This document shows, piece after piece, positions 37,601 to 48,479 of a stretch of 64,000 bases of DNA; the stretch's first letter is position 1, and the number at the start of each line of letters is the position of its first letter. The stretch lies in the NCBI GenBank assembly GCA_003255025.1, contig QANY01004135.1:1364001-1428000 (forward strand), in the 5' to 3' direction. Below the pieces are notes generated by a model. It was not told the DNA's origin. It was given only the letters and a program-made list of their open reading frames with translations, and searched no databases. The DNA is from Datisca glomerata. Lineage: Eukaryota; Streptophyta; Magnoliopsida; Cucurbitales; Datiscaceae. A program made the position numbers and the translations under genes.

Positions 37601-37770
37601 CAACAGATATAGTAAATAGCTGCAGTGTCTACAATCCAAGAAAAAGTAGAGTCAGCTACATAACAGGCCTTAGTAAACATTACTATGTCTTTAGATTCCA
37701 ACCTTTGAGATATTCTAGGCAGTTGTGTTTCCAATAACCAGCAGCTCCACAGTGATGACACTTGTCTTTC
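34620..37770 (-). pseudogene. Copia-3 pol, broken
   Basis: Protease near 37552-37761 reads WIVDTAA (DTGA in active copies). The integrase core at 36837-37100 keeps RSDRGGEY. The integrase C-terminal part is at 36450-36695 (KIWGCPAHVLKP) with its linker at 36143-36448. RT at 35544-35903 keeps WQMDVKSAFLN and YVDDI. RNase H at 34620-35039 keeps TMEAEY, YCDN and SDPFKKTL and ends before a stop near the LTR. Frames break several times (for example near 35040, 35320, 35910 and 36700). Parts of RNase H and RT are among the best-preserved coding stretches of any retroelement here. Confidence 0.88.
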
Positions 37771-38136
37771 AACTTATCTACTCACAAAAATAAGATTCTT
37801 CCCAAAACTGGGATATAATAAACATCACTTAAAATAATAAAATACCAGCAGAGCTTCAAGATTGAATATTCTGACTATAGGGTCGATGCCCCAAAGCATG
37901 TTCAGCTGGTCCCATAGAAGCCTAAAATTTATTTCAAAACATAATTTAAAAGTTCCCACGGACACGACCGATACTTGTGCTCCATTACCCCAGCGGAAGC
38001 TATACTCGCCCTCGTCAAGCCTTCTGACTTCCTTGAACCCCTGCAGGGAGCAACAGATATAGTTAGTAGCTGCAGTGTCTACAATCCAAGAAAAAGTAGA
38101 GTCAGCTACATACAGGCCTCAGTAACCATTACTATA
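37428..38136 (-). repeat. Tandem duplication inside Copia-3 (protease region)
   Basis: The stretch beginning GATTCTTCCCAAAACTGGG occurs at 37428 and 37792. The protease segment around GTTCCCAC(A/G)GACAC is at 37502 and 37952, so the offsets differ (364 and 450 bp) because copy B holds an extra 86 bp at about 37840-37925. Copy B stops at the solo LTR, and the zinc-knuckle part continues past it at 41099. Confidence 0.8.
38132..38136. other. Target site duplication CTATA (left)
   Basis: A perfect match to 41099-41103 flanking the solo LTR. Confidence 0.85.
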
Positions 38137-38732
38137 TGTAATATCCCGACTCTTCGTAAATTGGTATTTTTGTAAAATTGATTTCAAAGATAAAATGATT
38201 TTAAAATTCCATTTTAAAAAGTGATTATTTGTATTTTGGTAAAATAATTTTATTTATATATGGTTTAGTTTAAATTTCAATTATTCAATTTTAAAATAAT
38301 TTTAATTTATATTATAAAATTATTGCTCACTCACACCATATACTTATGTATACCCTAATATTACCCTAACCCTATTTTATCCTTAATCAAGCAATCTCAA
38401 CCCTCAATTGGAAATCACTCACACTACATGCATTTACACCCTAAACCAACCTTTAACCTATTATATATATCCAAAACAGCAATTTCCTTCTCTCGCAGCC
38501 CTCTCCTCCCCCTCGCAGCCTCTCCTCCCCCGCGCAACCATCTGCAGCCAGCAACTCTTCTCCTTCGTTTGTCTCTCTCTAATTGATTTTGGGTAATCTT
38601 CTCTTTCTTTCTTTAATCTCTTACTCTCTCTCTCTGTTTTTGTCTCTCTCTCGTCCTTGCTTCATCTTCCTCTCCCTGTTTCTTCCCCTCTCTGTTTCTC
38701 TGTTCTCGTTCTCTCTCTGACTCTCTATGAAT

Positions 38733-38740
<8 letters not shown>

Positions 38741-38772
<32 letters not shown>

Positions 38773-39102
38773 TTGCTTGTGCCATCACTGGTGGTTTATC
38801 ACCGAGGCCCCCTTTCCCCTTCCCTCTATTTCATTTCTCTCGCCCTCTGTTTCTCTCTCTTTATCTCTGTCTTTCTCTGCTTCTCTCTACATCCCTCTCT
38901 CTATGTCCTTCTTCTTCTTCTTCTTCTCTCTCTCTCTCTCTCTCTCTCTCCCTTTGCTTCTGCCATCACTGGTGGTTTATCACCGAGGCCACCTTTCCAT
39001 TTCCCTTTGTTTCCTTTTCTCTCGCCTTCTGTTTCTCTCTCTATCTCTGTCTCTCTCTACTTCTCTCTTCATCCCTCTCTCTTCCCCTCTCAGTTTTCCC
39101 TT
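38741..39102. repeat. 181-bp tandem duplication with (CT)n tracts in the solo LTR
   Basis: CCCTTTGCTT-TGCCATCACT is at 38769 and 38950, a period of 181 bp. Each copy starts with (CT)n and runs through TTTCTCTCGCC. Confidence 0.85.
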
Positions 39103-40089
39103 ACTGTTTCTCTTCCCCTCTTTGTTCTCTCTCCTTCTCATTTTCTCTCTCTTTCTTCCCCTCCTTGTTTCTCGTGTTTTCTGTTCTACAACAGGTTTTG
39201 CAATCAGTTGCTCGGCCCTGAATCAGTTCATCACGAACCAAACTGGTTCAGCCTACTCAGACCGGTCTGAACTGGTCCATCAGATAAAATCGAATCGAAC
39301 TGGTCCGAACCAGCCTGGTCTGAACCATTTGTCCCGAAGTTTTATCTTTTGACTCTGGACCCGATATATTATTTTTACGACCTCGTTCTGACCGTTCTGC
39401 ACTGTTTTAATTAAATCTGTATTTTCTATTTTATGATATTAAAAATGTGTTTATATTGTTTTATTTTAGAACAATTTAGTGATTATATTTTTTTGGGATT
39501 TCAGGTCACTAAATTGTTCAATTCATTCTTCCACTTCAGGTAAGTGGGCTTATATAATGGTGTGACTCCCGTTCTTATAAATGTATATGCTTTGCGTAAG
39601 TGAAATTATATCGTAATGTGACCCATGTGTGATAAATATATATGCTTGTGTAAGTGAATTTACATGTGTTATTCTCATCAGATTTAATTGTCTATAAGCA
39701 TGTTACTTTCATAAATATGTTTGGGTAAATTGACTTATATAACGATGTGACTCTGATATTATAATTGTATCATGTATTTATTATCTGTTTAACCATTTTT
39801 TTCAATAATTATTATATTTTGGTTAACACTTTGGTAATTGATTTCTGTTCAATTATTAATGTGATTATCATGAGATAAATGTCTGAGTATGACTGATTTT
39901 ACGTAGTATGTTATCATGTTTGATTCTGTTATATGTATCAGTATGCATTATATGATTAATTATTGCCATACGTTGGATTCTGCAAGTTATGAGGTTAATT
40001 CATTCAAGTGGTATTTAAGCAAAATATGAACTTAAGCATGACATTTAGTTGACAAGAAATCAGGAATTTTCACGTTATGTTCTGTTCAA

Positions 40090-40280
40090 CGAATGGGGTG
40101 TCATCTGTTCATGTTTTGGTCATTCATTGGGTATCATTTGTAAATGTTTTCCGTCACCCATGAGGTTCCATCTGTTCACATTTTTTGTCACCTATGAGTG
40201 TCATCTGTTCTTTCACCCAATGAGTGTCATCTGTTTCGTCACCCGATGTGTGCCATCTGTTTTGTCGCCCAATTCGTCAT
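40090..40280. repeat. Minisatellite 'TCATCTGTTC...GTCACCCA' in the solo LTR
   Basis: About six imperfect units of roughly 30 bp, each built on '(T)CATCTGTT' and 'TCACCCAATGAG'. Confidence 0.75.
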
Positions 40281-41098
40281 GATATATTTTAGTTAACGTG
40301 TGATCAGTTCTGATTAGGTTGTTAACTAAAGCATATGACAAGCCAAGATATGATTAAAATTGTTAAATGATTCTGTTTGAGATACATGTTATCTGCGTGC
40401 TATGTTAAGCCATGTCATGATCAAGTACGTTATTTTATTTCATTTATGATACATGTCAAGTTCAGTTATGTTTTGTCATAATCAAGTACGTTACTTTATT
40501 TCATTTATGTTATATGCCGAGTTCAGTTATGTTATGTCATGATTGCATTTATGACATGTGGATGCATGTTATTATGTGAGTTTGTTTACTGAGTATTTTA
40601 AAATACTCATTCCCCCACAGTTAATTATGATGCAGGTGGTGATGGCTAGCAGCATGAGTGGGAGACTGTCATAACCAGTTAGATCAGATGAATTTATGTT
40701 TTCAGTTTATGATTTGATTAAAAACTTAGGAAAATACTTTCTGTTAAACTTGGTTATTCAAGTAGTTTATTTTATGATATGATTTTCTACGAACTATGAT
40801 GAGTGAACGTTTCATGAATTATGGATTTCAAGTTTTGACTTTCTTTCAGAATAGAATTCAGTTTTTCGAGATTTTATTAATTATGCATTTAAGACACTTT
40901 ATCGCTTCCGCTATTTTATTATTAAGATTCCGATCATAGATAAGTTTAATGCTTCCGCTATTTAAATTCAGGGTTTTTTCCATCATGGTAAATTACGCAA
41001 TTTGAGAATTTTCTCAAAATTAGGGTTTCTTTCGAATTGGAGATTTCAAAATTATAAAATTACACGTATTTTTAACCCTCGGGGATCGGAGCGTCACA

Positions 41099-41901
41099 CT
41101 ATATCTTTAGATCCCAACCCTTTGAGATATTCTGGGCAGTTGCGTTTCCAATTACCAGCAGCTCCACAGTGATGACACTTGTCTTTCAACTTGTCTACTC
41201 TCCCGGTGCTCTTGCCTTTGATAGCTCTCAGCTTCTGCTTCTTCACTTTCCTTGGACCCCTTCTATTTTTCTTCTTAGAGCCACATGTGGAAGGCTTTTT
41301 TTCAATAAATTTAGCCTCTCCAGACTTTCTCACACCCTTCAAAAAAATCTCAGCAACTTGTAGCTCTTTCATGATCTCAGGAAGTGAGTACTTCAGCTTA
41401 TTCATCGAATAATTAAGCTTGAAATTCTCAAAAGTATTGGGTAAAGTCTCTAAGATCACATCCACCTAAGTCTCACCATCAGCTTCAGCACTCATGATCT
41501 CCATCTCATTCAAATAACTTATGATCAACATCATATGTTCTCTGACAGGGGTTCTATACAACTGTCTGGCTGGCTTGACAACCCTGATCTCCGAATATTT
41601 CGGTGATGTTCAACGTCATATCAGCGGCAGTCTCAAAGTTCTAATGTTGTTGTTGAAACACATTCCTCATAGATGCCAAGATGCAACATCTGTCGATCTC
41701 ATCACAACACAGCCATGAAGCATAAGCATCATTTTTCTCTTGAGTCAATTCAGTGATAGGCTCAAGAGGGCAAGGGGTAGTGAGCACGAACTTGTGCTTT
41801 TCTACCGTCGGCACGATATCCAGATTTCATTTCCAATCCACATAATTTTCACCCGTAAATTTGTTCACGTTAAGAATAGTTGAGAGTGGGGATAGCGACA
41901 T
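41099..41901 (-). pseudogene. Copia-3 gag, broken
   Basis: The start codon at 41901 (MSLSPLSTILN) opens a Copia gag. Stops near 41830 and 41650 interrupt it, and the reading resumes at 41465 (MDVILETLPNTF). The zinc knuckle near 41170 reads CHHCGAAGNWKRNC: the histidine of CX2CX4HX4C is replaced by Asn, which should prevent zinc binding. The 3' end is cut by the solo LTR and continues as duplicated sequence at 37428-38136. Confidence 0.82.
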
Positions 41902-43550
41902 GATTACTGAAAAGAATAAATAAAACGGTGTAAATAAATGCTCAATCATTTAGGAAAGTATGATGCATGATGCAGTTACTTAAATATTTAAAAATCCATT
42001 AAAAATAATTCCTCCATGATGTTACGATCAAAACTGATAGTTTATCTCATCAGGGGATGAAGTTCAAACTATCTCCGATCGCATCGAGACTCTTCTCATT
42101 TCATTAACACTCAAATGTCTCCACATCTAGCTTAACCAACCACCAATGATTTTGGTCACCTTGGCTCCATTTACTAGCCCCTAAGTGGGGATTTCAATGT
42201 GCTTCAGCGTAAGTTGCTATGGACTAACAGTCCGTTTATGGGACGGTCCTGCCCTACGACTTCCTTTAGAAGCCTTAGCTTCTCAAGCAACTCAATGACT
42301 CAAAGTGTCACGACTCTAAAGTTTCTTCCATGGAAGAGAGGACCGCTATGGGCGGTTCTAAACCATTCCTCATGGCACAATCAAGTTCGCATTGGAGACC
42401 TTGGGAACGTTTCAACGTAAACGACCCACCTATTCAGTTTTTTTTTAAACTTTGGATTTTTGGTTGTTTTTCAAAACATAACTTTTATTAATATGAAAAA
42501 CGTGATGAAATTTTTAAATCCTTTATTAATTTTAAATCTCAATTTAAAATCATAACCATTATAAATTTCGTATTGCAATTAAATTATAACCATTATAAAT
42601 TAATCTACAATGATGCATGTATTTGCTACATGGCAATGTGATATTGACATATTATTGGTTCTATATGGCATATTATATGATGATGCGCAATTAAAATTAA
42701 TTCATACATTCAAAATTATCCTCCTTGTTGGCTCATTTGTAATTATAACGCAAAACATATAATAAATAAATTATAAATTAATTTATGAACTAATATTCAT
42801 GGCGTCTGTAATTTCCTCTTTCATCTCCATGTTGTCCCATTATTTTATAACTCTTCACAAAATATCAGTCCCTTATTTTTTAAAAGAAAATTCAATTTAA
42901 AATTTAATTTTCCAACAATTTTGAGTTTGATAAATAAATTACCAAATAATTTATAATTGATTTATTTCTAAAACAATTTTTAAAATAAAAAGCAAGTAAG
43001 AAGTGTTGAAAAATTACCTAATTAAATGTAAAAAATATATAGGGACTAAAATGAGTTTGAAATTTAAAAATTTAAATTTTAAAAACCCTAAGTTTCCAAA
43101 AATCGTAGGTTTCTAAAACTTGCATATTTCCTAAAACTGATTAGGCAAACAACTATGCAAGAGACACTAGAAGGCAGTAGGAGGGGTAGCACGGCAAGCA
43201 GCAGCGGAGGTGACTAGCGCTGAAACAGTACCGCCCGCGTGAACAGTAACTCCGCGTAAATAGTAATTCTAGCGTGAATAGTGCGATTCCGGTGACTTCT
43301 CGATGGCGGTTTCGGGAGGTTTCCAGCAATGGTTTCGAGGTGACGACGATTTTACATCAAATTTATAAAATTATCACTTTTGTAACAAAATAAATTAAAT
43401 AAAATCATATTTCTCAAATCAAGCGTACATCAATTCTAAATTGAAATAAAAATGCCTCCAATAGTTTGGGATCCAATCACATAACACATTCAAAACATTT
43501 TTGAATCTACCGTATAAAATCATATGTCAATATCCACAAAATGAGATATC
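41902..43550 (-). other. Copia-3 untranslated leader
   Basis: Non-coding, with a GC-richer part at 42040-42420 and GAACAGTAA-type repeats at about 43220-43285, similar to the Copia-2 leader. No 5' LTR or primer-binding site follows. Confidence 0.65.
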
Positions 43551-43554
43551 ACTT

Positions 43555-44140
43555 TGCTCGTGAATGTCGTGCCATAATCCGAGATGATCCTCTTTGGTAG
43601 CCCAAACCTTCAAATTATGTTTTCTTTAATGAAGTTGACTTGCTCTCCAGTACTCTTCTTTAATGGAACTTCCTCCACCCACTTTGTCAAGCAATCTATG
43701 ATGGCTAAGATCCATATATTTCCATTTGATGCCGGCTAAATGGATCTTATGAAGTCCATGCGCCTTCAGTGCATGTATGACATTTCCTAGCACTTGACAG
43801 CGTAGTATTTTGTAGCAAACCCAATTGAATCTGCCTGCATAGTTGGCCTGTAGTACCCCATTCTTAGAAAACTTAATAGAGGCACGTTCCACCTTGATGC
43901 TCCCCACATGCCCATCCATGCACTTCTTCCATATTCATTCTTTGTTCCTTAGTGCTGAGGCATTTGAGGGGGTGATGGTCTACCCCTTTTCGCAATAACT
44001 CTCATTTCAACAAAATGAAGTGTGAGCTTCATCTGTTGATATTTATTACGTTTTTGGGGTTTGTAGGGAGCATTCCATCTCTCAGATACATGATGTAGGG
44101 TTGCTCCTATCAGTAACAATTTCTATGACATTTCCTTCAG
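43555..44140 (-). pseudogene. Ty3/gypsy integrase fragment
   Basis: The minus strand reads in mixed frames. CGEHQGG near 43905 and ACQVLGN near 43790 come from the zinc-binding region. The core is MDFIRSI (first D) near 43755, IWILAIIDCLTKWVEEVPLK and SDYGTTFTS (second D) near 43580. This is typical of plant gypsy integrases. Both ends are cut: it is joined to the Copia-3 leader on the left and the Tat 5' LTR remnant on the right. It is a scrap of a third retroelement. Confidence 0.75.
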
Positions 44141-44398
44141 TGAGTCGCTTCCTTACCTATAAAAATAAGAAAGAATATATACATTGAACGTGGACAACTG
44201 ACTGATACAGGATTAATATAAATAGTTGGTGACTCTCATTTAAATTTTATCATTGAATGATCCGTCGGAGAGTATTAGGCTAGGCACCACACAGATGCCG
44301 ACGTAATCCTTCATCGATTATTCTTTTTTGTAGGATCAAAAGCTCATCAATGTGTGACGTGTGGCCTCTCGATTGACTGTAGATTTTCAGCATCCACA
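44141..44398 (+). repeat. Tat 5' LTR remnant
   Basis: Matches the end of the 3' LTR (54405-54750): both contain GATTATTCTTTTTTG and AATCCTTCATCGATTATTC, and end GCATC(C/T)ACA. The left part is lost at the junction with the integrase scrap. Confidence 0.8.
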
Positions 44399-44400
44399 GC

Positions 44401-44419
44401 TTGGCGTCGAATGTGGGAA
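44401..44419 (+). promoter_or_regulatory. Tat primer-binding site
   Basis: TTGGCGTCGAATGTGGGAA follows the LTR end by 2 bp. It matches, with a few changes, the TTGGCGCCGTCTGTGGGAA signature common to Tat elements. Confidence 0.75.
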
Positions 44420-44471
44420 ACAAAGATCTTCCTAAAATAATTAAGTAAAATTTGAGCTTGTTAGAGTCACG

Positions 44472-45785
44472 ATGATGAATACGAGATCAAATCCTAGACA
44501 AAATGACAACCACAAATATGTCTCCATTGGAAACCTCACCAGAAATCCAATCGAAGCAATCAGGGGGCAAAACATAGTTCCTGTAGCCCTAGTGGAAAAT
44601 ATAGCAACTCAACAGCCTCACAATGGGGTCGATCTGGCTGTCATCCTCTTGCTAGAAAAGGTGGAATACCTCATTAAGGAGATTTCTCACCTTAAAGGGG
44701 AAATATTGATTAAGAGAGAACTGGGAGGAGAATGGAATTCTCTTCTAGGTAGTGACATGTTCATAGCCACGTTAGAGAGGAAGGCGCAGCTATAGCCCGG
44801 CACCAGATCGCCTGGCCAGAGAGGTTAGGGAGCGCAGACGTAACGTGCCTTATAAACCTCACAGAAGTAGAGAGCCACGTAATGATATCAGAGGAGACTT
44901 CCAACATTAGCGACATCACTCACGCCATTCCCGTCAGACTAAAAGAATTCAAGACGAGGTTGAAAGATGAAGGTCAGGGCTCCTGCATGATGAACAAGGG
45001 TACAGTCGGGACATGGATCAATAGAAGGATGAGATAGATGAGAAAATCAAGGATTTGCATGTAAGAGTTGCACGCCTGGATACCAAGGATAAAGGGAAGC
45101 GTAGAGCCTCAATCACGATAGTAAGGGGTATAACGCAGTCGCCTTTGTGGTGGAAACCACTTCAATGAAAACTAAAAAGGTTCACCACCCAAAAATTTGA
45201 GATGTATAATGGCACTTATGACCCTACTGACCATATTCTGTTTTATAAATAGTTGATGTCAGGATCATGCATTCTGAAAGACAAATTAGAAGGCATGTTG
45301 TGTTTGTAGTTTGCATCGGTTCTGAAGGGATCCACCATCACATGGTTTAGGATCCTAGAACCACAATCCATACACTTTTTCTCACTCGGTGACTCTCTTT
45401 ATAGAATAGTTTAAGAGTAGTAAGAGGTTGAAGAGGGAGGTGCATGACCTCTTCACCGTGGTCCAGAAAATATATGAGTTTTAAAGGGAATATATCTAAA
45501 GGTTCAACAAGGAAAATATTTGACTCATCAGGTGTGATGAAGTAGTAGTCATGACCACCTTCAAAATGGTCTGATGGAGGGCACTAACGTGTATAAGTAC
45601 TTCCACTATAAGAGACCCAGGACCTTATCAGAATGCCTCAGTAAGGCCAATGAATTCGCTATGCTAGACGAGGAGATGGCCAAGAAAAAAGGAATAGGAA
45701 GCACGCGGGAGAGCTTCTCTTAGGTCAGAGGAGAATTTAGAGATAAGAGGGGTAGGTCAGACCGAAGGAGTGACCCATCTCCCCG
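44472..45785 (+). pseudogene. Tat gag, broken
   Basis: Opens MMNTRSNPRQNDN at 44472, then loses frame at 44795. The Retrotrans_gag domain is recognisable at about 45185-45690 through FEMYNGTYDPTDHILF, MSGSCILKDKLEG, KGSTITWF and CLSKANEFAMLDEEMAKKK. No zinc knuckle is seen. At least seven stops occur in the domain, so no capsid protein could be made. Confidence 0.82.
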
Positions 45786-45792
45786 TTTTTCA

Positions 45793-46293
45793 TTGGCGAA
45801 GTCGTCAAAGGTTGAGCCTAGCCTGAAGATTGAATTCACTGATGAGGATATGATCGATATACATTACCCGCACGATGATGCCTTGGTAATTTTCTTGGAT
45901 GTGACCAATTTTTTGTTCAAGCGGATACTGGCGGACCCTGAAAGTTCAACAAACATAGTCTTCCTCTTGTTTCTGAAGAATATGGGGGTAGATGAATCAC
46001 AAATGACCAGATGTGAACTGGAGCTCGTGGGATTTAACGGCTCAGTCGCTAGAGAAATTGGAAGTATTACTTCTTACCGTGAAGTCAAACTCATCAATCT
46101 GATGACAGAGTTCTTGGTGGTTGATGAAGATTCAGTTGATTACAGGAAGACTATATGTACACGCAATGAAGGCAATCCCCTCTTCCTACCATTAGAAGAT
46201 CAAGTTCCCAACTCTTTGGGGAATAAAGGAAAAATGTGGAAACTGGCTAGGAGTTGTTGCCTCACTTGCTTCAAACAAAAGGCAGAGCAATAA
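45793..46293 (+). pseudogene. Tat protease region
   Basis: The frame has FTDEDMIDIHYPHDDALVIF, typical of the segment before the Tat aspartic protease, then RILADPESSTNI, where the family motif is D(T/N)GSS. The catalytic Asp is retained but the glycine is lost. The frame runs on to about 46293 and feeds the RT region. Confidence 0.75.
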
Positions 46294-46310
46294 CAACTAT
46301 AGGGATGGGG

Positions 46311-47625
46311 TCAGATCTCATATGCACCACCCACTGAAGACATAGTAGAGGTCTTGATCCATCTGTCGGACCCTAAGAGGGTCGTGAGCGTAAGCTTGGA
46401 CCTAAGAGATTTGTTTAGAAGTGAGCTAATCACCTTTGTTGGGGAATATTTGGCAGACCTATCTTGGAGTATTTTAAACATGCATGGGATTGACTCGTCT
46501 ATAATCTCACACAAGTTGGAAGTAGACTCGGCCCACAACCCGATAAGACAGAAGCAGAGAAAATCTTCCTAGGTTAGGAATGAAGTCATTAAGGAAGAGT
46601 TCTAAAGGCTATTAGATGCGAGATTTATCAGATAAGTGCACTAACCCGGCTGGTTGGCCAATGTGGTGGTGGTAAAAAAGAAAAATGGAAATTGGAGGGT
46701 ATGTACAAACATCACTCATCTGATCAAAGCACGCCCAAATATTAGTTTCCCTCTTCCAAAGATAGATCATCTGGTGGACACTATGGCAGGGCACAAGATT
46801 CTCAACCTCATGGATGCCTTGTCATTGTACAACAAGATACTTATGCATCTTGCATATCAGAATAAGACATCCTTCATAACAGAGAGAGGGATTTACTGCT
46901 ATAAAGTGATGTCATTTTGAAGAATGCAGGAGCCACCTTTTAGCGTCTAGTCAACAAGATATTACAGGAGTAGTTGGAAAAGTCGATAGAGGTGTACATA
47001 GACGATATGATGATTAAGTCAATCCATACACAAGACCACATACCAGACTTGAGGCAGGCATTCGAGATATTGAATAAATATAGTATGAAACTTAGTCCGT
47101 CAAAATGCTATTTCAGTGTCTCATCAGGCATATTCCTAGAACACCTGGTTACAAGGTGATGGATTAAGGTAAACCTCGATTAGATCAACAAAATACTGGA
47201 TATGGTCGTGCCTAGGACAATCAAGGAAGCACATAATTTGAATAGCAATTTGGTTGTGCTAGGTAGATTTGTATCAAGGTCCTTGGAAAAGTGTCTATCC
47301 TTCTTTAATGTTATAAGAAATAATAAGAACTTTGGATGAGATCATAAATACGAGGAAGCATTTGTAGACATAAAAACATATTTGATGCCCGCGCCTCTTC
47401 TGTTAAAATACAGGGAAGGAAAAATGTTGTATATGGATATCATTGTATCAAAGAACACAGTTAACTCAGTCTTGGCTAGAGAAGAAGGAAAAAATCAATG
47501 GTCGGTGTATTGCATTAGTAAGATGCTTTTAGATGTTGAGAAAAGGTATTCGCAAATAGAAAAGTTAGCTTTGGGGCTCGTCACATCTGTAAGAAAGCTC
47601 ACACACTACTTCTAGAGTCACACAG
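46311..47625 (+). pseudogene. Tat reverse transcriptase and first RNase H, broken
   Basis: RT begins around 46600 with LANVVVVKKKNGNWRVC, TSFITERGIYCYKVMSF and, after a frameshift, EVYIDDMMIKS at 46990-47025 (YxDD active site), KLSPSKCYF and FLEHLV. The first RNase H (RT-linked) at 47382-47615 has LYREGKML and LLLDVEKRYSQIEKLALGLV-like order (visible as VEKRYSQIEKLALGLV). Several stops and frameshifts lie between 46920 and 47380. Confidence 0.82.
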
Positions 47626-47845
47626 TAGTTATAGGAACTTCGCATCTACTCATATCCATTCTGCATAAATTGGAGATGCCAAGTAGACTAATGAAGTGGG
47701 TTATGGAGTTGAGAGAGTTCGACATCAGATATGTACCTTGTAGTAGAAATGGTACCTACTCCCAAAACGGATTAGGGGAATGACCCCATGAAAATGCCAC
47801 GAATATGACATAGCAGATAGAGGCCCACGTAAAAAACCCTCTGAC

Positions 47846-48240
47846 ATGGTCTGGTCACTTTATGTGGATGGTTCTACGAATGCACGTGGATGCCGAGCAG
47901 GATTGATACTCAAGACACCAGATGAGACTATTATCGAAAAAGCAATGCACTCCGGGTTGAGGACGTCGAACAATGGAGCTAAGTGTGAGACTTTGCTTAT
48001 GGGTGTGAGACTAGCTCAAAACTTGGGGCAGAGCATTTGAAAGTGTGTAATGACTCTCGGTTAATAGTTAACTAGGTCAACGGAGACTTCAGGCTTAGGA
48101 CACGAGGATTGGGGCATACCGAAGTCGAGTTCTAAAATGAAAGGGGAATTTCAAGAATGTTCCATAGAGTAGCTACGGAAAACAGAGAACAGCCATGTGG
48201 ATGCTCTGGTAGCCTTTGCCTTGTCCATTGATATAGAAAT
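47846..48240 (+). pseudogene. Tat second RNase H (aRNH)
   Basis: WSLYVDGSTNARG followed by SNNGAKCETLLMGVRLAQ at 47846-48040 matches the extra plant-type RNase H found in Tat elements, where the second motif is SNNEAEYEALL. The catalytic Glu is replaced here (NGAKCET). The region continues to about 48240 with frame breaks. Confidence 0.75.
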
Positions 48241-48479
48241 GAGGTGAGCTGTCTCGGTTGGGTTCCTCCCTAAATCGGTTGTGGATCGATCAATGGCAAG
48301 TGTCAAAAGTGTGGACCCACATCCTTGGATACCTCACATGACAGGGCCTAGTTGGATGGACCCCCTTATTAGTTACATATCAGAGGCCAGGCTCCTAGAA
48401 GACCGTAATGGGCCCAAGAAAGTATGGATGAGTGCACCAAGATACTCAATCCTGAACAGATTTTTATGCAGAAGATAGG

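Larger units (their letters stand above)
38137..41098. mobile_element. Solo LTR, 2962 bp, probably Ty3/gypsy
   Basis: Begins TGTAATATCCCGACTC and ends GGAGCGTCACA, so it has TG...CA ends. The first bases and the reverse complement of the last (TGTGACGCTCC) are similar, as is common in long plant gypsy LTRs. It is flanked by a perfect 5-bp duplication (CTATA) inside Copia-3 and has no coding domain. The solo state implies recombination between two LTRs that removed the body. Contents: pyrimidine-rich duplicated block (38741-39102), AT-rich middle, a 32-bp type minisatellite (40090-40280) and GC-rich end. The long frames in the CT tracts are artefacts. Confidence 0.88.
34056..43550 (-). mobile_element. 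Copia-3: Ty1/Copia retrotransposon, 5' end missing, hit by a solo LTR
   Basis: The 3' LTR ends CCAACA at 34605, followed by the purine tract CAAGTGGGAGAT (minus strand). pol occupies 34620-37770, gag 41099-41901 and the leader about 41902-43550. The 5' LTR is absent: the leader runs directly into a gypsy integrase scrap at about 43550. Between pol and gag is an internal tandem duplication followed by a 2962-bp solo LTR. It resembles Copia-2 in its polypurine tract and leader, so they belong to related families. Confidence 0.85.

Noticed and set aside
38657..39352. 231-codon Ser/Leu-rich frame in three registers
   Set aside because: A pyrimidine-rich repeat with a 181-bp period in a solo LTR; all three frames are open because of composition.
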